A stretch of DNA of 64,000 nucleotides from an uncultured Methylopila sp. (GTDB lineage Bacteria > Pseudomonadota > Alphaproteobacteria > Rhizobiales > Methylopilaceae). The stretch lies in NCBI GenBank assembly GCA_902168115.1, contig CABHPB010000082.1, positions 62,001 through 126,000 on the forward strand. Direction: 5' to 3'. Positions 36,593 to 46,090 of this stretch are shown here, in pieces. Below the pieces are notes generated by a model that searched no databases, had not been told where the DNA came from, and worked only from the letters and a program-made list of their open reading frames with translations. The number at the start of each line of letters is the position of its first letter. The stretch's first letter is position 1. The position numbers were made by a program, and so were the translations under genes.

Positions 36593-37912
36593 TTGAGCCC
36601 CACCGCGGTATCATCGACCAAACCAAACGTGTCGGAGTCGACACGCTGGATTCAGATCGTCGTCGGCGTGATCTGCATGATCGCAACGGCGAACATCCAG
36701 TACGCCTGGACGTTGTTCGTCCCCGAGATCCAGAAGACCTTCGGCTGGGATCGCGCCGCGATTCAGGTCGCCTTCACGATCTTCGTGCTGGTTCAGACGT
36801 GGCTCACGCCCATCGAGGGCTATTTCATCGACAAGTACGGCCCACGCGTCATGGTCGCGCTCGGCGCCGTCTTCATCGGTCTCGCCTGGATCCTGAACTC
36901 GCAGGCGACGTCGCTGATGGGCTTCTATGTCGGCGCGGCCGTCGGCGGCGTTGGCGTGGGCTGCATCTACGCCACCTGCATCAACAACGCGCTCAAGTGG
37001 TTCCCTGATCGGCGCGGCCTTGCGGTCGGCCTCACGGCGGGCGGCTACGGCGCGGGCTCCGCGGCGACCATCCTGCCGATCGCGGCGATGATCGAATCGT
37101 CGGGCTTCCAGTCCACCTTCCTGTTCTTCGGCCTGCTGCAGGGCGGTCTCGCCTTCGTCGCGGCCTGGTTCCTCCGCTCGCCGGAGAAGAGCGAGGTCAA
37201 GGTCTCCGACAAGGTCTTCCAGACCCGTCGCGACTACACCCTCAAGGAAGCCATGAGCACCAAGCTGTTCTGGCTCATGTTCCTGATGTTCATCTGCGTC
37301 GTCACCGGCGGCATGATGGCGGTCGCCCAGCTCGGCGTCATCGCTCAGGACCTCGGCGTTAAGAACTTCAAGGTCGACCTCGGCTTCGTCGCCATGGCCG
37401 CCCTGCCGCTCGCCCTGATGCTCGACCGCATCATGAACGGCATCTCGCGCCCTCTGTTCGGCTGGATCTCGGACAACATCGGCCGCGAGAAGACCATGCT
37501 GATCGCCTTCACGCTCGAAGGCCTCGGCATCATCGCGCTCGGCTACTTCGGCCATAACCCCTACGCCTTCCTGATCCTGTCGGGCGTGGTGTTCCTGGCC
37601 TGGGGCGAGGTCTACTCGCTGTTCTCGGCGCTCGCCGGCGACGCCTTCGGCACCAAGCACATCGGCAAGATCTACGGCGTGCTGTACTGCGCCAAGGGCA
37701 TCGGCGCGCTGTTCGTCCCGGTCGGCAACCTCATGATGGAGGCGACCGGCACCTGGGCGACCGTGCTCTACACCGTCGCCGCCATGGACCTGTTCGCCGC
37801 CTTCCTCGCGATCGTGGCGCTGCGTCCGGTGCTCGCGGCCCATGTGAAGCGGTCGACCATCGAGCCGCCGGCCGCCGAGCAGGCCCGCCAGGGCGCGCTC
37901 GCCGGCGCCTGA
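36593..37912 (+). CDS. OFA-family MFS antiporter (oxalate/formate type)
   Basis: Twelve-helix major facilitator of the oxalate:formate antiporter family, 439 residues. The first loops read IQYAWTLFVPEIQKTFGWDRAAIQVAFTIFV and GYFIDKYGPRVMV, both typical of OFA members. The late helix segment YCAKGIGALFVPVGN carries a lysine at the position of the substrate-binding lysine of OxlT from Oxalobacter. OFA carriers of this close type are frequent in oxalate-using methylotrophs. TTG 36593 is the start, with GAGGAGGAAA just upstream. No oxalyl-CoA decarboxylase or formyl-CoA transferase gene is adjacent, so oxalate/formate is inferred from the family. Confidence 0.88.
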   Translation: MSPTAVSSTKPNVSESTRWIQIVVGVICMIATANIQYAWTLFVPEIQKTFGWDRAAIQVAFTIFVLVQTWLTPIEGYFIDKYGPRVMVALGAVFIGLAWILNSQATSLMGFYVGAAVGGVGVGCIYATCINNALKWFPDRRGLAVGLTAGGYGAGSAATILPIAAMIESSGFQSTFLFFGLLQGGLAFVAAWFLRSPEKSEVKVSDKVFQTRRDYTLKEAMSTKLFWLMFLMFICVVTGGMMAVAQLGVIAQDLGVKNFKVDLGFVAMAALPLALMLDRIMNGISRPLFGWISDNIGREKTMLIAFTLEGLGIIALGYFGHNPYAFLILSGVVFLAWGEVYSLFSALAGDAFGTKHIGKIYGVLYCAKGIGALFVPVGNLMMEATGTWATVLYTVAAMDLFAAFLAIVALRPVLAAHVKRSTIEPPAAEQARQGALAGA

Positions 37913-37957
37913 CGGCGCAAACTTCCCCCGCGAGGCTTCTCCCGCCTCGCTCTCCGA

Positions 37958-37988
37958 ACGGCCGGCCTCCCTCGGGGCCGGCCGTTTT
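37958..37988 (+). terminator. Rho-independent terminator after the OFA transporter gene
   Basis: 10-bp stem ACGGCCGGCC/GGCCGGCCGT (37958-37967 with 37976-37985), eight-base loop, and a T-rich tail, 46 bases past the stop. Confidence 0.82.
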
Positions 37989-38061
37989 CGTTTGCGCGCT
38001 TTTCCGCAGGGCCGCGCGACACATGTTGGGCGCGACATCCCAAGGACCTAAGGACAGACAC

Positions 38062-39171
38062 GTGGCCAGACCCGTCCTCTTCACCCCGTTCGGCGTCGGC
38101 GAGCTCAAGCTCACGAACCGCATCGTCATCGCGCCGATGTGCCAGTACTCGGCCGAGGACGGCCGCATGACCGACTGGCACCTGATCCATCTCGGGCAGC
38201 TCGCGCTCTCGGGCGCGGCGCTGCTGACGATCGAAGCGACGGCCGTGACGCCGGAGGGCCGCATCACCTACGCCGACGTCGGCCTCTGGGACGACGCCAC
38301 CGAGGCCGCGATGGCGCGGACGCTGGAGGGCGTGCGGCGCTGGTCCGACATGCCGATCGCGATCCAGCTCGCCCATGCGGGCCGCAAGGCCTCGACCGAA
38401 AAGCCCTGGAAAGGCGGACGGCAGATCGCCCCGTCCGATCCCAACGGCTGGCGGACCGAGGCGCCCTCCGACGTCGCCTTCGCCGACACGGACGCCGCGC
38501 CCGTCGCGCTCGACGCGGACGGGCTGAAGCGCGTGCGCGACGCCTTCGCGGCCTCGGCCCGGCGCGCGGCGAGGCTCGGCATGGACGCCGTCCAGATCCA
38601 CGGCGCGCACGGCTATCTGCTGCACCAGTTCCTGTCGCCGCTGTCGAACCGGCGGACGGACGCGTATGGCGGCTCGCTCGAGAACCGCATGCGCTTTCCG
38701 CTCGAAGTCTTCGAGGCGGTGCGCGAGGCGTTTCCGTCCGAGCGGCCGGTCACCATGCGCCTGTCCGGCTCCGACTGGGTCGAGGGCGGCTGGGACGCGG
38801 AGCAGACCGTCGCGCTGTCGAAGGAACTCGAGAGGCGCGGCTGCTCGGGGATCCACGTATCGAGCGGCGGCCTGCACCCCGCCCAGAAGATTCCCGTCGG
38901 CCCGAGCTACCAGGTGCCGCTCGCGCGGGCCGTGAAGCAGGCGGTGTCGATCCCGGTCATCGCGGTCGGGCTGATCACCGGCTTCGAGCAGGCCGAGGCG
39001 ATCGTCGCGACCGGCGACGCCGACCTGATCGCGCTCGCCCGCACGGTGCTCTACGACCCGCGCTGGCCCTGGCATGCGGCCGCAGCGCTCGGCGCGCAGG
39101 TCCGCGCGCCCGACCAATATCTGCGCTGCCAGCCGCAGGCGCTGAAGGACCTGTTCCTTCCGGCGGGCTGA
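38062..39171 (+). CDS. NADH:flavin oxidoreductase (Old Yellow Enzyme, YqjM-like)
   Basis: FMN ene-reductase that reduces the C=C bond of enones. Motifs of the YqjM-like class: IVIAPMCQYSAEDG with the redox-tuning cysteine, LAHAGRKAS, and HGAHGYLLHQFLSPLSNRRTDAYGG with the two substrate-binding histidines, then IAVGLITGFEQAEAI and the FMN phosphate site DLIALARTVLYDPRW. GTG 38062 is chosen because an AGGA sequence precedes it by about 7 bases and the protein then begins as in homologues; ATG 38023 would add 13 residues. Length 369 is usual. Physiological substrate unknown. Confidence 0.9.
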   Translation: MARPVLFTPFGVGELKLTNRIVIAPMCQYSAEDGRMTDWHLIHLGQLALSGAALLTIEATAVTPEGRITYADVGLWDDATEAAMARTLEGVRRWSDMPIAIQLAHAGRKASTEKPWKGGRQIAPSDPNGWRTEAPSDVAFADTDAAPVALDADGLKRVRDAFAASARRAARLGMDAVQIHGAHGYLLHQFLSPLSNRRTDAYGGSLENRMRFPLEVFEAVREAFPSERPVTMRLSGSDWVEGGWDAEQTVALSKELERRGCSGIHVSSGGLHPAQKIPVGPSYQVPLARAVKQAVSIPVIAVGLITGFEQAEAIVATGDADLIALARTVLYDPRWPWHAAAALGAQVRAPDQYLRCQPQALKDLFLPAG

Positions 39172-39181
39172 CGGGCCGCCC

Positions 39182-39891
39182 TCAGGCGCCCCAGACGCGC
39201 TCCAGGGCGGCCAGCCAGTTCCGCCACGCGATCTTCTCCAGCGTGGCGGCGTCGTAGCCGTGGCGGCCGAGCGCCTCGAACAGGCGCGGGAGCCCGGCGA
39301 CGTCGGCGATCTCGGCCGGAACGAGCGCGCCGTCGAAGTCCGAGCCGAGACCGACGCGGTCCTCGCCCAGCCTCGCGATCAGGTGGTCGAGATGGCGGGC
39401 GACCGCCTCGAGCGGCGTGTCGGCGCGCATCCGGCCGTCCTCGCGCAGGAAGCAGGTCGCGAGATTGAGGCCGACCATTCCGTCGCGCTCGGCGATCGCG
39501 CCGAGCTGGGCGTCGGTCAGGTTGCGCGCGTGGGGCGTGACCGCGTGGGCGTTGGAATGGGTCGCGACCAGCGGCGCAGTCGAGATCCGCGCCACGTCCC
39601 AGAAGCCCGCCTCGTTGAGGTGGCTGAGGTCGACGACCAGCCGCAGCCGGTCGCATTCGCGCACGAACGCCTTGCCGGCGTCGGTCAGGCCCGGCCCGAC
39701 GTCGGGGCTCGAGGGAAAGCGGAACGGCGCGCCGTGGCCGAAGACGTTCGGGCGGCTCCAGACCGGGCCGATCGAACGCAGCCCCGCGGCGTGAAGGACG
39801 TGCAGCGCGCCGATCCCGACGATGGGGCGGCGCGCTGCCAGAGGCGCAGGAGCGTGTCGTTGTGGCCGTCGAAGACGGGGAACTCAGTCAT
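39182..39891 (-). pseudogene. Broken membrane dipeptidase (peptidase M19), internal deletion with frameshift
   Basis: The N-terminus MTEFPVFDGHNDTLLRLWQR, with the HxD zinc motif, is in one frame. From about 39830 downwards the homologous sequence continues in another frame (IGALHVLHAAGLRSIGPVWSRPN, then VDLSHLNEAGFWDV, THSNAHAVTPHARNLT and GSDFDGA). M19 dipeptidases are about 340-350 residues; only about 236 codons remain. Roughly 100 codons after LWQR are missing, including the segment that carries the bridging metal-ligand glutamate. A 160-codon open frame from 39664 cannot make an active enzyme because it lacks the N-terminal zinc ligands. An assembly error is possible but would need to have deleted ~300 bases. 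Confidence 0.82.
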
Positions 39892-39907
39892 TGACGCGGC
39901 GTCTCCA

Positions 39908-40062
39908 ACCCCCTCTCCCCTTGAGGGAGAGGGTGGGGTGAGGGGTGACGGCGGCGCCCTCTCGGCACGAGACGTCGATCGTCGCCCGAAACGACGCCGC
40001 CGTCACCCCTCACCCGACCGACGCTTCGCGTCGGCCACCTTTTCCCTCAAAGGGACACGGTA
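39908..40062. repeat. Intergenic palindromic repeat, family B (second locus)
   Basis: Left arm (39908-39956) begins CCCCCTCTCCCCTTGAGGGAG and ends GTGACGGCGGCG. The right arm (39993-40062) gives the complement CGCCGCCGTCACCCCTCACCC, then a hairpin around CGACGCTTCGCGTCG and CCCTCAAAGGG. The general plan (CTCTCCC...GGGAGAG, then GGTGAGGGG) matches the element at 4329-4466. It fills the gap between the broken dipeptidase and the PfkB kinase. Confidence 0.78.
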
Positions 40063-40077
40063 AGGACGACCCGGGCG

Positions 40078-41079
40078 TCAGATCAGGCCGCGTTCCTGAC
40101 CGAGCGCCTTGAGCTCGACCTGCGGGCGGGCGCCGACATGCTGGATGACCTCGGCGGCCGCCAGCCCGCCAAGTTCGGCCGAGCGCTTCAAGCCAAGGCC
40201 ATTGGTGTGGCCGTAGAGGAAGCCGGCCGCGAACAGGTCGCCGGCGCCGGTGAGGTCCACGATCGCGCTCTCGAGCGCCGCCGCCGGCACGTCGATGCGC
40301 TCGTCGCCCTGGATGACCGCGCAGCCCTTGGCGCCGAGCGTCACGGCCGCGAGCTTTGCGTCGATCGCGACGGCGGACAGCGCGGTCTCGATGTCGCCGG
40401 TCTCGTAGAGCGACTTCAGCTCGCCCTCGTTGGCGAACAGGATGTCGACGACCCCGTCCTTCAGCAGCGCGAGGAATTCGGCGCGGTAGCGGTCGACGCA
40501 GAACGAGTCCGAGAGCGACAGCGCGACCTGACGGCCGGCCTCATGGGCGATCCCGGCGGCCTTGCGGAAGGCCTCCTTGGCGGCGGGCGGATCCCACAGA
40601 TAGCCTTCAAGGTAGGTGACGGCGGCGTCCTTGACGGCGGCCTCGTCGATGTCGTCGACCGACAGCGCCTGGCAGGCGCCGAGATAGGTCGACATGGTGC
40701 GCTCGCCGTCCGGCGTCACCAGGATGAAGCAGCGCGCGGTCGACACGCCCTCGGTCGCCGCGGCGGTCGGGAAGTCGACGCCGATCGCGGTGATGTCGTG
40801 GCGGAAGGCGGCGCCGAGCTGGTCGGCCTTCACCTTGCCGATGAAGGCCGCCTTGCCGCCGAACGAGCCGATCCCGGCCAGCGTGTTGGCGGCCGAGCCG
40901 CCCGAGGCCTCGATGGTCGGGCCCATCTTGCCGTACAGCGTCTCGGCGCGCTCCTCGTCGATCAGCGCCATCGAGCCCTTGGCGAGGCCCTCGCGGACGA
41001 GAAACTCCTCGTCAGCCTTCGCGATCACGTCGACGATGGCGTTGCCGATCCCGAGCACGTCGTATCTGGGCGCTGTCAT
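40078..41079 (-). CDS. PfkB-family adenosine/sugar kinase
   Basis: Ribokinase-fold kinase of 333 residues. The N-terminus YDVLGIGNAIVDVIAKADEEFL, the substrate segment EASGGSAANTLAGIGSFGGKAAFIGKV and the C-terminal PfkB signature DLTGAGDLFAAGFLYG (with the catalytic Asp) are all present. Alphaproteobacterial proteins of this exact pattern are annotated as adenosine kinase, but substrate cannot be settled by eye. ATG 41079 is chosen from the conserved start; an in-frame extension to 41268 has no homology. It is divergent from trpS. Confidence 0.87.
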   Translation of the reverse strand: MTAPRYDVLGIGNAIVDVIAKADEEFLVREGLAKGSMALIDEERAETLYGKMGPTIEASGGSAANTLAGIGSFGGKAAFIGKVKADQLGAAFRHDITAIGVDFPTAAATEGVSTARCFILVTPDGERTMSTYLGACQALSVDDIDEAAVKDAAVTYLEGYLWDPPAAKEAFRKAAGIAHEAGRQVALSLSDSFCVDRYRAEFLALLKDGVVDILFANEGELKSLYETGDIETALSAVAIDAKLAAVTLGAKGCAVIQGDERIDVPAAALESAIVDLTGAGDLFAAGFLYGHTNGLGLKRSAELGGLAAAEVIQHVGARPQVELKALGQERGLI

Positions 41080-41203
41080 GCTGTGCGTCTCCGGTGTTCG
41101 GCTGAGGAGGACCGAGGCGCCGCCGGGGAGTACGGCGGGCCTTGCGCGGCAGGGAGCCCAACGCCATAACGCGCCGTCTTTCATGGGGCAAACGGCGTAA
41201 CCG

Positions 41204-42244
41204 ATGACAAATGCGCACGCGCGGGTGTTTTCCGGCGTCCAGCCGACCGGCAACCTGCACCTCGGCAACTACCTCGGCGCCATCAAGCGCTTCGTGGAGC
41301 TGCAGGAGCGTTTCGAGTGCCTCTATTGCGTGGTCGACCTCCACGCCATCACCGTCTGGCAGGACCCTGTCGAGCTGAAGAAGTCGATCCGCGAGGTCGC
41401 CGCGGCGTTCCTGGCCGCCGGCGTCGACGGCGAGAAGCACATCGTCTTCAATCAGAGCCAGGTCTCGGCGCATGCCGAGCTCGCGTGGATCTTCAACTGC
41501 GTGGCCCGGCTCGGCTGGCTGAACCGCATGACCCAGTTCAAGGAGAAGGCCGGCAAGGACCGCGAGAACGCGAGCGTCGGCCTCTACGCCTATCCGAACC
41601 TGATGGCGGCCGACATTTTGGCGTATCGCGCGACCCACGTGCCGGTCGGCGAGGACCAGAAGCAGCATCTCGAGCTCGCCCGCGACATCGCGCAGAAGTT
41701 CAACAACGACTTTTCGAAGTCGATCGCCGAGAACGGCCTGCCGGAAAAGTTCTTCCCCCAGCCCGAACCGCTGATCGCGGGGCCCGCGACGCGCGTCATG
41801 TCGTTCCGCGACGGCACCAAGAAGATGTCGAAGTCGGACCCCTCCGACGCGAGCCGCATCAACCTGACCGACGACGCCGACAAGATCGCCTCGAAGATCC
41901 GCAAGGCCAAGACCGACCCGCTGCCGCTGCCCGAGAGCGTCGAGGAGATGAAGACGCGCCCCGAGGCCGACAACCTCATCGGCATCTACGCCGCGCTCGC
42001 CGACAGCGACGCGGCCGCGGTGCTGGCCGAGTTCGGCGGATCGCAGTTCTCGCAGTTCAAACAGGCGCTGGTCGACCTCACCGTCGCCAAGCTCTCGCCG
42101 ATCACCGCGGAGATGAGCCGCCTGGTGGCCGACCCCGGCCACATCGACAAGGTGCTGGTCTCGGGCGCGGAACGGGCGGACGTGATCGCGTCGGAGACGA
42201 TGGCCCATGTGAAGGACATCGTCGGCTTCGTGCGGAAGGGCTGA
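41204..42244 (+). CDS. trpS: Tryptophanyl-tRNA synthetase
   Basis: Class I aminoacyl-tRNA synthetase charging tRNA-Trp. HIGH-type motif PTGNLHLGN at residues 14-22 and KMSKS motif KKMSKSD near residue 208 are both intact. The sequence [34 protein letters not shown] is diagnostic. Length 346 is normal. ATG 41204 directly precedes the conserved [10 protein letters not shown]. Converges on hrcA with a 6-base gap. Confidence 0.97.
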   Translation: MTNAHARVFSGVQPTGNLHLGNYLGAIKRFVELQERFECLYCVVDLHAITVWQDPVELKKSIREVAAAFLAAGVDGEKHIVFNQSQVSAHAELAWIFNCVARLGWLNRMTQFKEKAGKDRENASVGLYAYPNLMAADILAYRATHVPVGEDQKQHLELARDIAQKFNNDFSKSIAENGLPEKFFPQPEPLIAGPATRVMSFRDGTKKMSKSDPSDASRINLTDDADKIASKIRKAKTDPLPLPESVEEMKTRPEADNLIGIYAALADSDAAAVLAEFGGSQFSQFKQALVDLTVAKLSPITAEMSRLVADPGHIDKVLVSGAERADVIASETMAHVKDIVGFVRKG

Positions 42245-42250
42245 GCCGGC

Positions 42251-43342
42251 TCAGCCCTGACCGATGAGCCGCCCCACGATGCGGGCGGTATAGTCGACCA
42301 TCGGGACGATGCGGGCGTAGTTCAGCCGCGTCGGGCCGATCACGCCAAGCACGCCGACGATCTTCTTGTCCTCGTCGTGGAAGGGCGCGGCGATCATCGA
42401 CGAGCCGGAGAGCGAGAACAGCTTGTTCTCCGACCCGATGAAGATGCGCACCCCGTCCGCGCTCTCGGCGCGGCCGAGCAGGTCGATCACGTCCTTCTTG
42501 CCCTCAAGGTCCTCGAGCAGCAGCCGGACGCGTTCTAGGTCCTCGAGCGCCTTCAGGTCCTCGAGCAGGTTGTGCTGGCCGCGCACGATCATCTGGCGCG
42601 GCTCGCCTGCGGGCCCGCCCGACCAGCCGGCAAGGCCGGCCGCGACGACGCGGGCGGAGAGCTCGTCGAGTTCCTGCTGGGCGGCGGAGAGCGCGTTCTC
42701 GACCGCCGAGCGCGCCTCGCCGAGCGTGCGGCCGCGCATCTGCGCGTTGAGGAAGTTCGACGCCTCGACCAGAGCGGACGACGGCAGGCCCGGCGGCAAC
42801 TGCACCACGCGGTTCTCGACCGAGCCGTCGGACCCGACCAGCACGACCAGCGCCTTGCCCGGCTCCAGCGGCACGAACTCGATGTGCTTGATCGCCGGGT
42901 CCTGCTTGGTCGCGACCACGACGCCGGCGCCCCGCGACAGACCCGACAGCATCGTGGAGGCGTCGGTCAGGATGTCCTGCATGCTGCGGGCGTGGTTCGC
43001 GCCCGAGACCTGGCGCTCGATGGCGGCCCTGTCCTCGGGCGAGAGGTCGCCGATCTCCAGCATCGCGTCGACGAAGAAGCGCAGGCCGAGCTCGGTCGGC
43101 AGACGGCCAGCGCTGACATGCGGCGCATAGATCAGTCCCAGCGCCTCGAGGTCCGCCATCACGTTGCGGACCGAGGCCGGCGACAGCGACACCGACAGCA
43201 GCCGCGAGATGTTTCGCGAGCCGAGCGGCTCGCCGGTCGTCAGGTAGCTGTCGACGATCCGCCGGAAGATTTCGCGGGAGCGGCGGTCGAGGCCGGCGAG
43301 GCTCTGGGTCGGCGGTTCTGAAGGCGGACGTTCGAAGGACAT
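42251..43342 (-). CDS. hrcA: Heat-inducible transcription repressor HrcA
   Basis: Repressor of groESL/dnaK-type operons through CIRCE sites. N-terminal winged helix ([52 protein letters not shown]) and the IDR/GAF-like remainder ending [16 protein letters not shown]. Length 363 is usual. grpE, its common downstream partner, is not here: trpS converges instead. I found no CIRCE repeat in the 130-base hrcA-rph divergent gap. It faces rph, the usual alphaproteobacterial arrangement. Confidence 0.94.
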   Translation of the reverse strand: MSFERPPSEPPTQSLAGLDRRSREIFRRIVDSYLTTGEPLGSRNISRLLSVSLSPASVRNVMADLEALGLIYAPHVSAGRLPTELGLRFFVDAMLEIGDLSPEDRAAIERQVSGANHARSMQDILTDASTMLSGLSRGAGVVVATKQDPAIKHIEFVPLEPGKALVVLVGSDGSVENRVVQLPPGLPSSALVEASNFLNAQMRGRTLGEARSAVENALSAAQQELDELSARVVAAGLAGWSGGPAGEPRQMIVRGQHNLLEDLKALEDLERVRLLLEDLEGKKDVIDLLGRAESADGVRIFIGSENKLFSLSGSSMIAAPFHDEDKKIVGVLGVIGPTRLNYARIVPMVDYTARIVGRLIGQG

Positions 43343-43472
43343 CGGTCGCAGGCGACTGTTACGCGGCGCTCACTTTCCGAACTTAAGCGCGCGGGATCAA
43401 GCGCGTCGCTTGCGGCGCGCAACGCCTGAGGGCAGAAGAGGCCCCGTCCAAAAATTCAGTTCGCGAGAATTC

Positions 43473-44192
43473 ATGTCCGTCCGCCCGTCCAACCGCACCC
43501 CCGACGCCATGCGCGCCGTGTCTCTCGAACGCGGCGTCGCGCGCTACGCGGAGGGCTCCTGCCTCGTGAAGTTCGGCGAGACGCACGTGCTCTGCGCCGC
43601 GAGCCTCGAGGACAAGGCCCCGGGCTGGCTGCGCGGCCAGGGCAAGGGCTGGGTCACCGCCGAATACGCCATGCTGCCGCGCGCGACCCACGAGCGCACG
43701 CGCCGCGAGGTCACCTCCGGCAAGCCGTCCGGCCGCACGCAGGAGATCCAGCGCCTGATCGGCCGCTCGCTTCGCGCCGTCGTCGACCTGAAGGCGCTCG
43801 GCGAGCGCCAGATCACGGTCGACTGCGACGTGCTGCAGGCCGACGGCGGCACCCGCACCGCCTCGATCACCGGCGCCTGGGTCGCGCTGCACGACTGCCT
43901 CGCCTGGATGAAGGCGCGCGACATGCTGAAGGGCGAGGCCCTGAAGGACCACGTCGCGGCGGTGTCCTGCGGCGTCTACAAGGGAACGCCGGTGCTCGAC
44001 CTCGACTACGCCGAGGATTCTTCGGCCGAGACCGACGCGAACTTCGTTCTGACGGGCTCGGGCGGCATCGTCGAGGTGCAGGGCACCGCCGAGGGCGCGC
44101 CCTTCTCGGAGGAGGAGCTGCTGGCGCTCCTGAAGCTCGCCAAGGCGGGCTGCGGGACGCTGGTCGACCTGCAGAAGATGGCCGTCGCGTGA
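43473..44192 (+). CDS. rph: Ribonuclease PH
   Basis: Phosphorolytic 3'-5' exonuclease trimming tRNA 3' ends. Signature order: [78 protein letters not shown] and [19 protein letters not shown]. Length 239 is standard. ATG 43473 is chosen by homology. Clustered with rdgB and hemW, which follow in the same direction. Confidence 0.97.
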   Translation: MSVRPSNRTPDAMRAVSLERGVARYAEGSCLVKFGETHVLCAASLEDKAPGWLRGQGKGWVTAEYAMLPRATHERTRREVTSGKPSGRTQEIQRLIGRSLRAVVDLKALGERQITVDCDVLQADGGTRTASITGAWVALHDCLAWMKARDMLKGEALKDHVAAVSCGVYKGTPVLDLDYAEDSSAETDANFVLTGSGGIVEVQGTAEGAPFSEEELLALLKLAKAGCGTLVDLQKMAVA

Positions 44193-44202
44193 GACGGGCG
44201 AG

Positions 44203-44862
44203 ATGACCCTCCCGCCGCTCGGGCCGCGCCTCGTCATCGCGACCCACAATCAGGGCAAGCTGCGCGAGTTCCGCGAGCTGCTGGCGATGTTTCCGCTGGA
44301 GCTCACCTCGGCGGGCGAGCTCGGCCTGCCTGAGCCGGACGAGACCGGCACCACCTACGCCGAGAACGCGCGCATCAAGTCCGAGAGCGCGGCCAAGGCC
44401 TCGGGCCTGCCGGCGCTGTCCGACGACAGCGGGCTCTGCGTCTTCGCGCTCTGGGGCGCTCCGGGCCTGTTCTCGGCCCGCTGGGCCGGCCCGGACAAGG
44501 ACTTCTCCGCCGCGATGGCGCGCGTTGAGGAGGACCTGCAGGACCGCGGAGCGACGGATCCGGACGACCGCCGCGCGGCCTTCGTCGCCGCGCTTTCGCT
44601 TTCCTGGCCGACCGGCGAAGGGCTCGACGTCGAGGGCTCGGTTCCCGGCGTGCTGGTCTGGCCGCCGCGCGGGAATCTTGGCTTCGGCTACGATCCCATC
44701 TTCCTGCCGGAAGGCCATCACCGCACCTTCGGCGAGATGACCGCCGACGAGAAGCATGGCGTGAGCTGGGACGAGACCGGCCGCGCCACCGGCCTGTCGC
44801 ATCGCGCCCGCGCCTTCGGCGAGCTGATGGCGGCGCTCTATCCGGACGGGCCGCCGAGATGA
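44203..44862 (+). CDS. rdgB: RdgB/HAM1 non-canonical purine NTP pyrophosphatase
   Basis: Removes ITP, dITP and XTP from the nucleotide pool. Motifs [18 protein letters not shown] at the start, [26 protein letters not shown] at the active site and [44 protein letters not shown] at the end are those of the family. Length 219 is usual. It starts 10 bases after rph, and hemW overlaps its stop by four bases. Confidence 0.96.
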   Translation: MTLPPLGPRLVIATHNQGKLREFRELLAMFPLELTSAGELGLPEPDETGTTYAENARIKSESAAKASGLPALSDDSGLCVFALWGAPGLFSARWAGPDKDFSAAMARVEEDLQDRGATDPDDRRAAFVAALSLSWPTGEGLDVEGSVPGVLVWPPRGNLGFGYDPIFLPEGHHRTFGEMTADEKHGVSWDETGRATGLSHRARAFGELMAALYPDGPPR

Positions 44863-46022
44863 GCGACGGGACTTCGGGCGAGCCGGGCTTCGGCGTCTAT
44901 GTGCACTGGCCGTTCTGCGCCTCGAAGTGCCCCTATTGCGACTTCAACAGCCATGTCCGCCACAAGGGCTGGGACGAGCCGCGGTTCCTTTCCGCTTTCA
45001 GGCGCGAGATCGCGCACATGGCGGCGCTCGCTCCCGGCCGGACAGTCTCCTCGATCTTCTTCGGCGGCGGCACGCCCTCGCTGATGCTGCCCGAGACCGT
45101 CGGCGGCATCCTCGACGCGATCGGCGAGAACTGGGAGGTCGACGACGCCGTCGAGGTGACGCTCGAGGCGAACCCGACCAGCGTCGAGGCCGAGCGCTTC
45201 CGCGGCTATCGCGCCGCCGGCGTCAACCGCGTCTCGCTCGGCGTCCAGTCGCTGCATGACGAGGCGCTGAAGCAGCTCGGGCGGCTCCACACCGCCGAGG
45301 AGGCGCTCGCCGCGCTGGCCGTCGCGACGTCGACCTTCGAGCGGGTCTCCTTCGACCTGATCTACGCCCGGCCCGACCAGTCGCCGCAGGCGTGGGGCGA
45401 GGAGCTCGCGCGGGCGATCGCACTCGGAACCGACCACCTGTCGCTCTACCAGCTCACCATCGAGGAGGGCACGCCCTATTGGGGCCTGCACCGCGACGGC
45501 AAGCTGAAGACGCCCGACGAGACGACGGCGCGGGCGCTGTGGGACATGACGCAGGAGACCTGCGAGGCCGCGGGCCTCCCCGCCTATGAAGTCTCGAACC
45601 ACGCCCGTCCCGGCCAGGAGAGCCGGCACAACCTCGTCTACTGGCGCTACGGCGAATATGCCGGCGTCGGTCCCGGCGCCCACGGCCGGCTGGTGGTGAA
45701 CGACGCGCGTCGGGAGCTCTCGACCGAACGCAACCCGGAACTCTGGGCCTCGGCCGTCGAGGCGGACGGATCGGGCCTCGTCGTCAACGACGCGCTTTCG
45801 CTCGAGTCGCAGGCCGACGAGTTCCTCGTCATGGGGCTGCGGCTGACCGAGGGCATCGACCTCGCCCGCTTCCACCGTCTCTCCGGTCGGCGCATTTCCG
45901 ACAGGCGGATCGACGACCTCGTCATGGACGGCATGGTGGAGCGCGTCGGACGCGACCGGCTACGGGTGACGCCCGAAGGCTTTCCGGTGCTCGACGCCGT
46001 GGTGGCGGATCTCGCGGGCTGA
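44859..46022 (+). CDS. hemW: Radical SAM haem chaperone HemW
   Basis: Radical SAM family protein that binds haem and delivers it to respiratory enzymes; historically misnamed coproporphyrinogen oxidase. The 4Fe-4S motif CxxxCxxC is Cys20, Cys24 and Cys27 in [15 protein letters not shown]. The segment [21 protein letters not shown] carries the HNxxYW motif that marks HemW off from true HemN. Length 387 is normal. ATG overlaps the rdgB stop (ATGA), so the two are coupled. A long hairpin follows. Confidence 0.94.
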   Translation: MSDGTSGEPGFGVYVHWPFCASKCPYCDFNSHVRHKGWDEPRFLSAFRREIAHMAALAPGRTVSSIFFGGGTPSLMLPETVGGILDAIGENWEVDDAVEVTLEANPTSVEAERFRGYRAAGVNRVSLGVQSLHDEALKQLGRLHTAEEALAALAVATSTFERVSFDLIYARPDQSPQAWGEELARAIALGTDHLSLYQLTIEEGTPYWGLHRDGKLKTPDETTARALWDMTQETCEAAGLPAYEVSNHARPGQESRHNLVYWRYGEYAGVGPGAHGRLVVNDARRELSTERNPELWASAVEADGSGLVVNDALSLESQADEFLVMGLRLTEGIDLARFHRLSGRRISDRRIDDLVMDGMVERVGRDRLRVTPEGFPVLDAVVADLAG

Positions 46023-46042
46023 AGCGACGTGCGGAACTTGCC

Positions 46043-46075
46043 GAGGACGCCGGCCGCGAGCTGGCCGGCGTCCTC
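46043..46075. terminator. Hairpin between convergent hemW and the glycine-rich gene
   Basis: Perfect 13-bp stem (GAGGACGCCGGCC, 46043-46055, with its complement at 46063-46075) and a seven-base loop; no T-tract on either side. It may act as a factor-assisted bidirectional terminator. Confidence 0.55.
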
Positions 46076-46090
46076 ACGCGCCCTACCGCG

